A stretch of 64,000 nt of DNA from Saprospiraceae bacterium (GCA_013214355.1 JABSSL010000078.1:1-64000), one strand, 5' to 3'; positions 54,811-64,000 are shown, counted from the stretch's first letter. Program-made: numbers and translations. The notes: generated by a model from the sequence alone, not told the origin.

Positions 54811-55974
54811 TTATTTCCTTTGCGGGAATCGGTATAAATCAGGAATTCTCCCCTCGAATATTAGCCATTGATCTTTACTAAAAGTTCTGAAATCTTCGGC
54901 GCTTTGGTGGTTAGGATAAGGGCCATAGTGATGGTCTTTTCGGGCATTTCGCCACACCATCATATAGGCAATCCGAGCGGCAATAGAGTCTGATTTGATG
55001 GGCTCGAGCAGCCGTTGAGTCCACCACTTTTCTTCTGGAATGGCTTCTTGTCCGGTTTCAGAGAAAGCAGGAACTTTCCCCCTTGCTTCGGCCAGTTGCA
55101 CCAGCATTCGCAATCTTCTTACCAAATCCTCACTCTTACCCTTTAGGGAAAGATCATGATAGTCATCCATCCCCAATATATCCACATATTCATCGCCCGG
55201 ATAGAATTCTAGATAATCGGCCTCATCTTGAAAAATATCCGTTGAATAGCAGTACAGAATATTATGCAACTGTTTTTCATTCCGAAGATAATCCACCGTA
55301 AACCTCCACAGCCTTTTGTACTCTTCTGCTGTACAATGTGAGCGTCCCCACCAGAACCAGCTACCAGTATGTTCGTGGAAAGGCCGAAAAATTATGGGAA
55401 TCTGCTTTCTGAACAGGAATCCCACTTTCAATGACCTTACATAATCTGCGAACAGATCTAACTTCTTCCGGTAAGCATCATGATTCGTTCCACCGGGAAG
55501 GATGGTTTTCACTACCTTTTCGCCAACATCCCAAGAGTCTCCTCCAGTGACGAAGTTATCCATATGCCAGCTCAATGTATTAACCCCTCCGAATTTGTAA
55601 ACCTCTTTCATCCAGCTTTTCATATGCTGGAAATTGACGGAATCAATGTTATACTCACCTTGCCCCAATTTACTCATTTCCCAACCGACCAGTGCAGGGT
55701 GATTTCCGCAAACATCCTTTATGTCAGAACGGCTTTTATGCCAGGTTTTCCATTCCACCCCATAAGCCAAGGCATCCTCCTGGCCAAATAAGACCTGCTT
55801 GCCGGACAGGTCCAGCAAGTTGAAGTAAAGGGCTTTTGTGGCCTTCGTTGCCTGGCGATCTATGGGCTCCTGCTCCATAGCCACCTGCTTTTCATTGGGT
55901 GCCATAGCAGCAATCGAAAAGGCCAGCAAAACTGCTGCCCAACCAACGCCTACGGGTTTACTTAGTTGTTCCAT
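54811..55974 (-). CDS. GH26 beta-mannanase
   Basis: A 387-residue exported glycosidase (hydrophobic N-terminal segment at ~8-24) with a GH26 TIM barrel. The acid/base Glu201 sits in FRPFHEHTGSWFWWG and the nucleophile Glu306 in PAFSETGQE, the two family signatures. NTLSWHMDNFVTGG is also typical. It should release mannobiose or short manno-oligosaccharides from beta-mannan in the periplasm or at the surface. First gene of the mannan operon on the minus strand. Confidence 0.92.
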   Translation of the reverse strand: MEQLSKPVGVGWAAVLLAFSIAAMAPNEKQVAMEQEPIDRQATKATKALYFNLLDLSGKQVLFGQEDALAYGVEWKTWHKSRSDIKDVCGNHPALVGWEMSKLGQGEYNIDSVNFQHMKSWMKEVYKFGGVNTLSWHMDNFVTGGDSWDVGEKVVKTILPGGTNHDAYRKKLDLFADYVRSLKVGFLFRKQIPIIFRPFHEHTGSWFWWGRSHCTAEEYKRLWRFTVDYLRNEKQLHNILYCYSTDIFQDEADYLEFYPGDEYVDILGMDDYHDLSLKGKSEDLVRRLRMLVQLAEARGKVPAFSETGQEAIPEEKWWTQRLLEPIKSDSIAARIAYMMVWRNARKDHHYGPYPNHQSAEDFRTFSKDQWLIFEGRIPDLYRFPQRK

Positions 55975-56143
55975 CTAATTGTTTTTGATGTGCAGTATTT
56001 TCCCTTCAGTTAAGGTCCTAAAGGGTTCATTTTTACGATTTGATTCTTCCTAAATCAAAAACCTTCTAAAGGTATAATGATACAATTACATGCTGCGCTT
56101 TAACCCGCCCGACACATTGAACAGCTTAAAGGTCCCTACTATT

Positions 56144-56172
56144 TGTACGATACTTGGTAGTAGTATCGTACA
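56144..56172. promoter_or_regulatory. 11-bp palindrome with 7-base spacer in the GH26/GH5 divergent region
   Basis: TGTACGATACT and its perfect complement AGTATCGTACA are separated by TGGTAGT. It lies in the 578-base region between the divergent mannanase and T9SS glycosidase genes, 170 bases from the GH26 start and 381 from the GH5 start. It could be an operator or a transcribed hairpin. No other clear element was seen in 55975-56552. Confidence 0.6.
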
Positions 56173-56552
56173 GATTCAGGGTGTGAATGTCACATTTAAG
56201 CTCAACTTACGTCCCCAGAGGACTCCATTGTTACAAATCCCCCCCTCTTTTGAAACATCCAGCTCGCTTCCATTACACAGGTGCCTAATATCTTACATCC
56301 AGCTGCTACAAACAGGTGAAACGAGTGATAGACTATGAAGGTACAGGTAACTCATTCACCAGAAAAGGATTTACTTTGAATCAGATCGAAGTCTTTTATC
56401 GGTTATAATAAAGTTTACACTTAACGGAGTTTCAGAGATGCAAAGCCCGCGTCACTTTTTAAGTGACCAATTTGGTACCTTACAAGATCCGATGCTAGAG
56501 TCTTATGAGTAGTACCAAGGCCATTGCATCTCCTTTTTAATTCCGAGCCTTT

Positions 56553-59102
56553 ATGCCAAATCGATCTATACTTTTGCCTTCCATCCGTTCTTGCTTACTC
56601 TTTTCTTACTTGCTATGCACAGCATCTCTACCGGCCAATTCCGTATTACCGCTAATCGAGAATGGAACCGAGAAGTTCCGTAATTTGGACACGAAAGCAA
56701 TTAACCACAAGCTCGCTAGCCCGCAGCTCATGGACCCAATAATCAATAGCGTTACTCCATCATCCACCACCGTAGAACGGTACGAGAAACTAGAATTGAG
56801 TGTAGACTTAAGCGCCCAATACGATAATCCCTACGACTATGACCAAGTACGACTGAGTGCTGTCTTCACTAGTCCTTCTGGGGAAAAGCGATGGATCGAT
56901 GGCTTCTTTATGTGGGATCTCACCATCAATCCACAAACCGGTAGCCTGAGCACCAATAATACGGAAGGGGAATTCCGCATTCGCTTTGCACCCAATGAAA
57001 CCGGCACTTGGACTTACGAACTCCAGTTGGAGGATAGCAATGGCAGTACCAGCTTCCCCGCCGAACACTTCCGATGCACTCCCAATACCCACCCCCTAAA
57101 TAAAGGCTTTGTTAGAAGTAACCAGACCAACTTCCTGAACTTTGATGATGGTGGACAGTATATTGCCATTGGCGAAAACATATGCTGGCAGCGTAATAAC
57201 CCCTATCTCGACTATCGAAACTGGTTGGGTAAATTGAAGGAACAAGGAGGAAACTTCTTTCGACTATGGCATGCCCATTGGGGATTGGGGCTAGAATGGA
57301 GAGCAGGGCAGAATCAATATCAAGGACTCCGACAATACAAAGAGACCAATTGTACCTACCAGGATTGGCTATTTGATTATTGCAGCGAAAATGGCATTTA
57401 TGTAATGGTAGCCCTACAACACCATGGTCAAGTATCAACGCAGGTTAATCCTAATTGGGAAGAAAGTCCTTACAATTCCGCTAATGGTGGTCCATGCCAG
57501 AACACCTGGGATTTCTTCAATAATGAAGAAGCCATGGGCCACACCAAAAACAGGATTAGATATATCATGGCACGTTGGGGCTATGCACGTAGCATCATGG
57601 CTTGGGAACTCTTCAACGAGGTAGAATGGACAGATGATTTCGATCAGTATAAGCATACAGTAGTAGACTGGCATTCTGAAATGGCGCAGTACCTTAAATC
57701 TATTGATACCTATCATCATTTAGTGACGACCAGCTTCGCGCATGACTATAATGATCCCATGATGTGGGCCCTACCAGATATGGACATCACTCAAACGCAC
57801 TTCTATTTCAATGCCGCTAATCTGGAACGGGTATTGGCTCGGGGGGTGCAGAATTATATTGAGGAATATGGCAAACCTACACTAACAGGTGAATTCGGTT
57901 TAGGTAATGGTGGAGCCGAACTTCGCAATATGGACCCAGATGGCATTCACTTCCACAACGGCCTTTGGTCGCCGCTTTTCAGTGGAGGACTAGGCACCGG
58001 GATGAGTTGGTGGTGGGATAGCTACATAGCGCCTAATGAGCTATATTATCATTTAGGCCCCATTGCAAACCTGGTAGCCGAAATTCCCTTTCTCGAAAAG
58101 AATTTGCAAGCCAGTGAAAACATCATAGCTGGTGCCCCCGGTGATTTGAGTCTTACGCCGGCATTGGGCTGGGGAGGAATGGGAACCCCTGAAATTAGCA
58201 TTGATGTAAACGGCCGGGTCGAACCCCATTCTTTCAACCTAGGGCAGTATCTCTATGGGACTTCTTGGAACACGCAATATCGTAGCCCCCCTATCTTTTC
58301 GATTACGATGCCAGAGGATGGTACCTTTAGTGTCCGCACCGCCGGCTCAGTAGGGCGATCTCCCAAAATCGCCATCTATTTGAACGGGAGTAAGGTATTG
58401 GAAGAAAATGGGCGAATTAATGAAACCTATACCATTGAGGTGCCAGCTGGTACCCATAGCATTCAAGTAGATAATACAGGTAAAGATTGGATCACGATCT
58501 CGTCTTATCTTTTTGAAGGTTTAGGGTCTCTCCTCGACGCCTACACCTTACGCTCCGAAGATCAAGATATGGCTGCGGGTTGGGTCCTGAACAATAAGTA
58601 CAATCATGAATATGTGCGAAACGAAGGTGCTCCACCCATCGCGCAAGGTGCCACGCTTGCCCTCCCTGGATTCAAAGGCGGCTCCTATGTGGTTAGCTGG
58701 TATGATTGTATGAACGGGCAAATATTAGATAGTGAAAGGGTGAGTGCTAGCAATGACACCTTGGTTTTGGTTTTACCAGATATTCTCTGGGATGTAGCCT
58801 TTGTTGTGGATAGCGCTCCGCTTGGCATGAAGGATAAAAGCCGTTACCTAGCTTTCGATTTGTACCCCAATCCCGCCAAAGCAGGATCAGAAATTAGCAT
58901 CAATTTGGCAGAGCGAACTTCTGCACAGACACACTTCCAATTACTAGATATGGGTGGACGTGGTATCGCTACGTTTGACCATCAACAGGGACAAGCAGAG
59001 GTGGGTGTGCAGCTACCGACGAATCTTCCAGCAGGCATGTATTGGCTACGGGTTGCGCACGAAGGCAAAATAGGTGCTCGCCCCATTATGATCGGAGAAT
59101 AA
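56553..59102 (+). CDS. T9SS-secreted GH5-like glycosidase with DUF5060 domain
   Basis: An 849-residue secreted enzyme. After a signal peptide, residues ~60-180 form a DUF5060-type N-terminal domain (LSAVFTSPSGEKRWIDGFFMWD). A GH5/GH-A TIM barrel spans ~185-540 with the acid/base Glu356 in WELFNEVEW and nucleophile Glu447 in TGEFGLG. A beta-sandwich follows at ~560-665. A T9SS type-A sorting domain occupies ~770-849 (FDLYPNPAKAGSEISI). It is probably an extracellular beta-mannanase or glucanase that degrades the polymer before periplasmic enzymes act. Divergent from the GH26 gene. Confidence 0.85.
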   Translation: MPNRSILLPSIRSCLLFSYLLCTASLPANSVLPLIENGTEKFRNLDTKAINHKLASPQLMDPIINSVTPSSTTVERYEKLELSVDLSAQYDNPYDYDQVRLSAVFTSPSGEKRWIDGFFMWDLTINPQTGSLSTNNTEGEFRIRFAPNETGTWTYELQLEDSNGSTSFPAEHFRCTPNTHPLNKGFVRSNQTNFLNFDDGGQYIAIGENICWQRNNPYLDYRNWLGKLKEQGGNFFRLWHAHWGLGLEWRAGQNQYQGLRQYKETNCTYQDWLFDYCSENGIYVMVALQHHGQVSTQVNPNWEESPYNSANGGPCQNTWDFFNNEEAMGHTKNRIRYIMARWGYARSIMAWELFNEVEWTDDFDQYKHTVVDWHSEMAQYLKSIDTYHHLVTTSFAHDYNDPMMWALPDMDITQTHFYFNAANLERVLARGVQNYIEEYGKPTLTGEFGLGNGGAELRNMDPDGIHFHNGLWSPLFSGGLGTGMSWWWDSYIAPNELYYHLGPIANLVAEIPFLEKNLQASENIIAGAPGDLSLTPALGWGGMGTPEISIDVNGRVEPHSFNLGQYLYGTSWNTQYRSPPIFSITMPEDGTFSVRTAGSVGRSPKIAIYLNGSKVLEENGRINETYTIEVPAGTHSIQVDNTGKDWITISSYLFEGLGSLLDAYTLRSEDQDMAAGWVLNNKYNHEYVRNEGAPPIAQGATLALPGFKGGSYVVSWYDCMNGQILDSERVSASNDTLVLVLPDILWDVAFVVDSAPLGMKDKSRYLAFDLYPNPAKAGSEISINLAERTSAQTHFQLLDMGGRGIATFDHQQGQAEVGVQLPTNLPAGMYWLRVAHEGKIGARPIMIGE

Positions 59103-59251
59103 GTGGCGAAAGGGTTGATTCCTAATAAGTTCTTTGTTTTTTGCTTGTAGAGGTATTACTTTAGAATCGAACAAAACGGATTCATTAACTGAGGAAGTAC
59201 AGATCCCCTGTCAGGCAAACGGATTTGGACTTTTCCTTAAACAAGCAAGAA

Positions 59252-60619
59252 ATGGATGCATTTAATATCAACCGTCGTCGCTTTCTCCAAACGGCCTCAG
59301 CTACCCTAGCCTACTCTGCTCTTGGTGCCACTGGCCTCGATATCATTCACCCCCTCAAAGCTTACCGCGTTGGTCTAATTGGTACTGGATGGTATGGTAA
59401 AAATGACCTCTTCCGCCTCATACAAGTGGCAGATGTAGATGTTGTAGCGCTCTGCGATGTAGATCGAAACCTCTTAGACGAAGCCGCCACCCTAACTAGT
59501 CAGAGGCAAAAATCCGGTAAGGAGCCAAAGAAGTACAACGATTATCGCAAGATGCTAGCTGAAAACGAGCTAGACATTGTACTCATTGGCACGCCAGACC
59601 ATTGGCATGCTTTGCAGTGTATCGACGCCATCAAGGCCGGAGCCCACGTATATGTGCAAAAGCCAATTAGTGTTGATGTAATGGAGGGAGAGGCCATGGT
59701 AGCAGCAGCTAGAAAATACAACAAAGTTGTACAAGTTGGAACCCAACGAAAAAGTACGCCTCACCTAATCGATGCCAAGAGAAAAATCGTGGATGCTGGC
59801 CTATTAGGTAAAGTCTCCCACGTGGAAATGTGCTGCTATTATCACATGCGGGCGAATGGGAATCCGCCCCTCGAGGATGTACCTGAGTTTTTCGACTATG
59901 ACCTTTGGGTAGGTCCCGCTCCCAAGCGGCCTTATGATGGCTTACCCCACCGAAGATGGTGGAGAACCATGATGGAATATGGAAACGGCATTATGGGTGA
60001 TATGTGTATCCATATGCTAGATACGGTGCGCTGGATGCTAGACCTAGGTTGGCCCAAACGCATTACTTCCACGGGAGGCATTTATGTACAAAAAGATGGA
60101 AAATCAAATATTGCGGATACACAATCTGCGATTTTCGAATACGATGAATTAAATTGCGTTTGGCAGCATCGCTCCTGGGGTACGCCGGCTGACAAAGAAT
60201 ACCCTTGGTCCTTTAAGCTATATGGAGAAAAAGGAACGCTTTCGGGAAGCACGATGCGTTATGATTTTGTGCCACGTGGAGAAGGCGATCCCATCCATCA
60301 GGATGTATTATACGAAAAAGAGAAGTATCCAGAAGATCTCACTGAGAAGGATATTGAACTCAATGCCGCTCCAGCTACTCGGCTGCATATGTTGGACTTT
60401 CTTCACGCTATTCAAAACAATAGTCGGCCAGTGGCAGATATTGAGGACGGGCATATTTCAACCGCGAGTTGTATTTTAGCTAATATTTCTATGGAACTTG
60501 GACGCCCAGTAGTGTATGATCCGATAAAGCAGAAAGTAGTGAAGGATCGAGAAGCCACCAAACTCCTGGAAAGAGCTTATCGAGATCCTTGGGAGCATCC
60601 GGATCCAAAAAAGGTTTAA
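59252..60619 (+). CDS. Gfo/Idh/MocA oxidoreductase with Tat signal
   Basis: A 455-residue oxidoreductase. The N-terminus has a twin-arginine signal, NRRRFLQTASATLA (Arg8-Arg10), so the folded, cofactor-loaded enzyme is exported. The Rossmann domain starts RVGLIGTGWYGKND, and HVYVQKPIS is the substrate-binding QKP motif. The C-terminal alpha/beta domain includes HRRWWRTMMEYGNGIMGDMCIH. The ATG at 59252 sits close to the Arg motif and is preferred to a TTG at 59225. Periplasmic sugar oxidation is the likely role. Neighbouring SMP-30-like lactonase may use its product. Confidence 0.85.
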   Translation: MDAFNINRRRFLQTASATLAYSALGATGLDIIHPLKAYRVGLIGTGWYGKNDLFRLIQVADVDVVALCDVDRNLLDEAATLTSQRQKSGKEPKKYNDYRKMLAENELDIVLIGTPDHWHALQCIDAIKAGAHVYVQKPISVDVMEGEAMVAAARKYNKVVQVGTQRKSTPHLIDAKRKIVDAGLLGKVSHVEMCCYYHMRANGNPPLEDVPEFFDYDLWVGPAPKRPYDGLPHRRWWRTMMEYGNGIMGDMCIHMLDTVRWMLDLGWPKRITSTGGIYVQKDGKSNIADTQSAIFEYDELNCVWQHRSWGTPADKEYPWSFKLYGEKGTLSGSTMRYDFVPRGEGDPIHQDVLYEKEKYPEDLTEKDIELNAAPATRLHMLDFLHAIQNNSRPVADIEDGHISTASCILANISMELGRPVVYDPIKQKVVKDREATKLLERAYRDPWEHPDPKKV

Positions 60620-60637
60620 TACCGTAGTATACTAAGA

Positions 60638-60699
60638 AAGGAGTGTTTGGATCGTCAAGCGATAGCGGTGTAACTATTGCTTTATACCAAGCACTCCTT
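60638..60699 (+). ncRNA. nested two-stem RNA structure in the 3' region of the oxidoreductase mRNA
   Basis: An outer 13-bp stem (AAGGAGTGTTTGG with CCAAGCACTCCTT) encloses an inner 9-bp stem (AAGCGATAG with CTATTGCTT) and an 8-base loop. Each stem has one non-Watson-Crick pair, and both are G-U on the plus-strand RNA but A-C on the other strand, supporting plus-strand RNA. No T-run follows, so it is not a standard terminator. Confidence 0.5.
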
Positions 60700-60748
60700 A
60701 CCATCAGTGTAAGGCGGTTCCCCTATATCCACTAAGAATACCTAGCGT

Positions 60749-61678
60749 ATGCGAATCACAACATTACTTGTTGCCTTAGGGCTTCCTCTCTTTTCTTTTG
60801 CACAATCTCTTCCTAAACTCATTGCTAAGAACGCCACCTTAAAGCAGATCGCCATCGGCTATAAGTTTACAGAAGGGCCAGCGGTCGATTTTGCCGGCAA
60901 TGTCTATTTCACCGATCAGCCGAATGATCAAATTCTTCGATGGTCCACCCGAGGTAAAATTGAGGTTTTCATGGAGAATGCCGGACGAGCCAATGGGCTT
61001 TACGTCGATAATGAAGGAAATTTATTAGCCTGCGCAGATGAAAAGAATGAGCTCTGGAAAATTAATCCCACCGATAAAAAAGTAGAGGTGCTGGTAAAAT
61101 CCTTTGAAGATAAAAAACTCAATGGTCCCAATGATTTGTGGGTAGATCCCAAGGGCGGTATTTACTTCACCGATCCCTTCTACAAGCGCCCTTACTGGAA
61201 ACGTACCGAGAAGGAAATTTCGCAGGAAAACGTCTATTATCTCACGCCCGATTATCAATCCCTAAAGGTAGTGGCTACCGATTTTATCCGCCCCAATGGA
61301 ATTATTGGCACTGCCGATGGAAAAAAACTCTACGTAGCGGATATTAATGGCGAGAAAACCTATGTATTTAGTATCCAGCCAGATGGTAGCTTATCCGACC
61401 GAAAGGTCTTCGCAGAAATGGGCTCAGATGGAATGACCCTAGACCACAAGGGCAACCTTTATCTCACTGGAAGAGGAGTCACTGTTTTCAACAAAAAAGG
61501 GAAGAAGATCGGAACGATAAAGATTCCGCAAAACTGGACAGCTAACGTCACTTTCGGAGGCCCTAATTTAAGAACACTCTTCATCACTGCCATGCAGTCT
61601 GTTTATACCTTGGATATGAAGGTAAGAGGTACGCGTTGGAAATCTCGGAAAATCAGGAAAGATATGAAGCCGCCTTGA
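60749..61678 (+). CDS. exported SMP-30/gluconolactonase-like protein
   Basis: A 309-residue six-bladed beta-propeller with a signal peptide (residues 1-19, ending FSFAQS). The opening FTEGPAVDFAGNVYFTDQPNDQI, then GPNDLWVDPKGGIYFTDPFY and RPNGIIGTADGKKLYVAD, gives the metal-binding Glu, Asn and Asp pattern of SMP-30 lactonases. It would open sugar lactones in the periplasm, which fits the upstream Tat-exported oxidoreductase. The two genes are 129 bases apart with the RNA structure between. It converges on the hybrid regulator gene 24 bases away. Confidence 0.88.
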   Translation: MRITTLLVALGLPLFSFAQSLPKLIAKNATLKQIAIGYKFTEGPAVDFAGNVYFTDQPNDQILRWSTRGKIEVFMENAGRANGLYVDNEGNLLACADEKNELWKINPTDKKVEVLVKSFEDKKLNGPNDLWVDPKGGIYFTDPFYKRPYWKRTEKEISQENVYYLTPDYQSLKVVATDFIRPNGIIGTADGKKLYVADINGEKTYVFSIQPDGSLSDRKVFAEMGSDGMTLDHKGNLYLTGRGVTVFNKKGKKIGTIKIPQNWTANVTFGGPNLRTLFITAMQSVYTLDMKVRGTRWKSRKIRKDMKPP

Positions 61679-61702
61679 GAGGAGTGATCCTGATTCCTTT
61701 CA

Positions 61703-64000
61703 TCATCCCTTTGTTTCGTAGCCAGAAGGACTTACTCCAAACGCTTTTTTGAACTGAGTTCGAAACGACTTAAGATCGTTATAGCCTACTTTGTAGGTGA
61801 CCTCTGATACATTGTATTGGCCAGATTCTAACAACTGTGCAGCTCGCTGGAGACGGAAATGCCGAATAAGCTGTTGTGGAGAAAAGTCGGTAAGCGCCTT
61901 AGTTTTCCTGTATAGTTGCATGCGGCTCATCTGCAATGCATCAGCCATTTGCTCTACTCTAAAGTCTGCATTATCAAGATTCTCTTCGATTAGCAGCTTC
62001 ATGCGGGAAAGCAATTGCTCATCCAAGCTATTTAACACCACACCACTTGGACTTAGGTCAAAACTTTTAGCAAAATGCTGTTGTAGTTCTTTGCGGGTAT
62101 GAATTAAGTTTTTGATGCGAGCCAACAGGAGTTGCATATTGAAAGGCTTGGTGATATAATCATCAGCCCCGGTTTCTAGTCCATCTAATTGATAAATTAA
62201 GGAAGTTCGTGCCGTTAATAATACAACCGGAATATGACTGGTATGAACGTTGGATTTTACTTTAGCACAAAGTTCTATACCATCCATACGAGGCATAGCG
62301 ATATCTGCTATAATTAAATCCGGCGATTCCGAATGCGCCATTTCCCAACCTTCTTGCCCATCTACTGCTTCCAGTATTTGAAACTCCGCCTCTAAGCGCC
62401 CCTTCAGAAGGGCGCGAATATCCGGATTATCTTCTACAATCAGCAATTGGTGGATGGCAGTAGTTTCAGCGGGAGTAGACCTCTCTTCTTGATCGGATTG
62501 TCCATTGCCAACCAATCGGCTCAGTGGCTTTTCTATCTGCGCCTGATATGCTGCTATCTGCTCACTATCCTGAAAGCCTTGAATTTTTTGCTCCTTTGTA
62601 AAATGATGATCTCCTAAAGGTAGCTGCAATAAAAAAGTAGCCCCCTCTCCTTCCATACTCTCCACCAGAATCTCTCCGTGGTGCGCCTCCACGATATTCT
62701 TGCTTAAAGCTAATCCAACACCAGTCCCTTCTATCTTCCGGATTTGATTTTCCAAACTAAAGAAGCGATCAAAGAGATGCGGTAGCTGATCTTGAGGAAT
62801 ACCTGGTCCAGTATCCTGTACTACTACAACTACCTTTTTGTCCACCTTATCCACCCAGACCTCTACTTGGATCTTACCCTCCTCCGGCGTAAACTTCAAG
62901 GCATTGGAGAGCAAGTTGTACAAAACTTTCTCCATCTCATCCCGGTCATACCATGTCTGGATTTGGGGCTGATGCGTCCGAAAAGATAAGTCTATCCCTC
63001 GATGCTGAGCTACGCCCTTGAAAGAGACAACGATCTCATAAATGAATTTGACAAAATCCCCTTCCGCCACCTGAAGCTTCAATAAACCCGCTTCACTCTT
63101 CCGGATATCTAATAGTTGGTTGATCATTCGAAGCAGGCGGTTAGCATTTTGATGCATAACTGAAAAGACTTGGTGCACCTGCTTGTTCATGCTTTGCTCC
63201 TTGATGAATTGCTCCAGTGGCGTAAGAATCAGGGTTAAAGGGGTTCGCAACTCATGACTAATATTGGTAAAGAAACGTAACTTCATCTGGTTCACCGCTT
63301 CCAACTTCTCTCGTTCCAATTTTTCCAATTGCAAACTATGCCTAAAATCCGCCTTCATACGCGTGATCTTCCAAACAACATAGAGGAGAATCAGGGCCAA
63401 TACTCCATACAGGATAAATGCCCAATTGGTGAGCCAAAAGGGAGGTAAAACCTTCAGCTGAATCTCCGTAGGCTCACTCCAATAGCCATCACCATTGGCA
63501 GCTTTTACTCGGAACACGAAATCATCATAAGGGAGATTCATATAGTGAGCTACGCGATTATCGGCATCCGTATAAAACCATTGATCATTGAACCCCTCGA
63601 GTTGATAAGCATACTTGATCTTCTCTGGCGCTGTGAATTGTAGTCCGACAAATTCAAAAGCCAAGACATTCTCTCGATGGTTAAGTTGAAGTTGTGAGGT
63701 ATTAGAAATGCTCTTTTCTAGAATGGCTCGATGCGCTCCACCTTCCCCAATCATAACAGATTGGTTAAATAACTTAAAATCCGTGATAACCACCTTGGGG
63801 GGAACCGTATCTACTGTCAATGTACTCGATTGAAAGAAGCTCAACCCGTTCAAACCACCAAACATCAGATCTCTGGTAGGAGTTATCATTCCTGAACTGC
63901 TGCAATAATGATTGTCACCCAGGCCATCGTAGCGGTCGTAGTTCTTGATGCGGAAGTCTTGCTCCAGTAGCTCTAGATGAGATAAACCTTCTTGTGTACT
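61703..64000 (-). CDS. hybrid two-component regulator, N-terminal part beyond the window
   Basis: The frame is open to base 64000, so the protein continues outside. Visible domains: the end of a two-component propeller (FRIKNYDRYDGLGDNHYCSSSG), a Y_Y_Y domain (NVLAFEFVGLQFTAPEKIKYAYQLEG), a TM helix, HisKA with FTNISHELRTP, and HATPase with NLLSNALKFTPEEG. A receiver domain with Asp in LIIADIAMPRMDG and an AraC-type helix-turn-helix (MSRMQLYRKTKAL, VGYNDLKSFRTQF) complete it. The ATG at 63889 lies inside the propeller motif and is not the true start. Such HTCS proteins sense oligosaccharides in the periplasm and activate nearby degradation genes. Confidence 0.92.
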   Translation of the reverse strand, partial: STQEGLSHLELLEQDFRIKNYDRYDGLGDNHYCSSSGMITPTRDLMFGGLNGLSFFQSSTLTVDTVPPKVVITDFKLFNQSVMIGEGGAHRAILEKSISNTSQLQLNHRENVLAFEFVGLQFTAPEKIKYAYQLEGFNDQWFYTDADNRVAHYMNLPYDDFVFRVKAANGDGYWSEPTEIQLKVLPPFWLTNWAFILYGVLALILLYVVWKITRMKADFRHSLQLEKLEREKLEAVNQMKLRFFTNISHELRTPLTLILTPLEQFIKEQSMNKQVHQVFSVMHQNANRLLRMINQLLDIRKSEAGLLKLQVAEGDFVKFIYEIVVSFKGVAQHRGIDLSFRTHQPQIQTWYDRDEMEKVLYNLLSNALKFTPEEGKIQVEVWVDKVDKKVVVVVQDTGPGIPQDQLPHLFDRFFSLENQIRKIEGTGVGLALSKNIVEAHHGEILVESMEGEGATFLLQLPLGDHHFTKEQKIQGFQDSEQIAAYQAQIEKPLSRLVGNGQSDQEERSTPAETTAIHQLLIVEDNPDIRALLKGRLEAEFQILEAVDGQEGWEMAHSESPDLIIADIAMPRMDGIELCAKVKSNVHTSHIPVVLLTARTSLIYQLDGLETGADDYITKPFNMQLLLARIKNLIHTRKELQQHFAKSFDLSPSGVVLNSLDEQLLSRMKLLIEENLDNADFRVEQMADALQMSRMQLYRKTKALTDFSPQQLIRHFRLQRAAQLLESGQYNVSEVTYKVGYNDLKSFRTQFKKAFGVSPSGYETKG

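Overview
The window looks like chromosomal DNA of a member of the Bacteroidota, most likely a free-living, polysaccharide-degrading relative of Saprospirales or Cytophagales. The grounds are a type IX secretion (T9SS) C-terminal sorting domain on a glycosidase (56553-59102), a hybrid two-component regulator with an AraC-type output domain (61703 to the window end), DUF6090-type membrane proteins, MacB/FtsX-type permeases, GG-leader peptide machinery, and Bacteroidota-type promoter boxes (TAnnTTTG at 24668 and 33763). No rRNA, tRNA, CRISPR array, IS element or integrase was recognised. Finer taxonomy is inference.

Layout. 1-6.7 kb: a truncated membrane-protein gene, a lipoprotein, an intact MacB/FtsX-type permease and a decayed paralogue. 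Both permease copies keep the same sigma-54 promoter and paired upstream sites. A DUF6090 protein and a secreted protein made of 12-residue repeats follow. 6.7-14.3 kb: a LytS/LytTR two-component pair, divergent from an alpha/beta-hydrolase, ABC-ATPase and ABC-2 permease operon whose permease carries a degenerate M1 peptidase domain. 14.4-26.4 kb: mostly solitary genes (lipoproteins, DoxX-like, a ThiY-like binding protein without signal peptide, a GAF-type protein, a Crp/Fnr regulator, outer-membrane proteins), including a bicupin gene split by one in-frame TAG. 26.5-32.4 kb: a 1965-residue alpha-2-macroglobulin-like protein with an inserted carboxypeptidase-regulatory domain and TonB-receptor plug, followed by three 41-bp tandem repeats.

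33.5-39.1 kb is the most intriguing part: one strong promoter with two identical-architecture palindromic operators drives six co-directional genes. They encode a J-domain/pseudokinase protein, a VWA protein, a divergent adenylosuccinate-synthetase-like enzyme, a nucleoside-deoxyribosyltransferase-like protein, a nucleoside hydrolase and a NudK-like Nudix hydrolase. The set looks like a dedicated but uncharacterised nucleotide-processing system with a chaperone-like module. 39.6-46.3 kb is a peptide-export cluster: VKOR-thioredoxin oxidase, a 62-residue cysteine-rich GG-leader precursor, a C39-peptidase ABC exporter interrupted by an in-frame TAA, an HlyD adaptor and a convergent TlpA-like protein.

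46.4-50 kb holds an aquaporin/arsenate-reductase-like pair (a probable arsenic route) and a TPR histidine kinase. 50.2-61.7 kb is a mannan/glucan region. GH26 mannanase, a sodium:solute symporter, a GH130 phosphorylase and a 2-epimerase form the mannobiose 2-epimerase/mannosylglucose phosphorylase route. A divergent T9SS-secreted GH5-like enzyme, a Gfo/Idh/MocA oxidoreductase and an SMP-30-like lactonase follow. The hybrid regulator at the right edge, cut by the window end, is a plausible regulator of this region.
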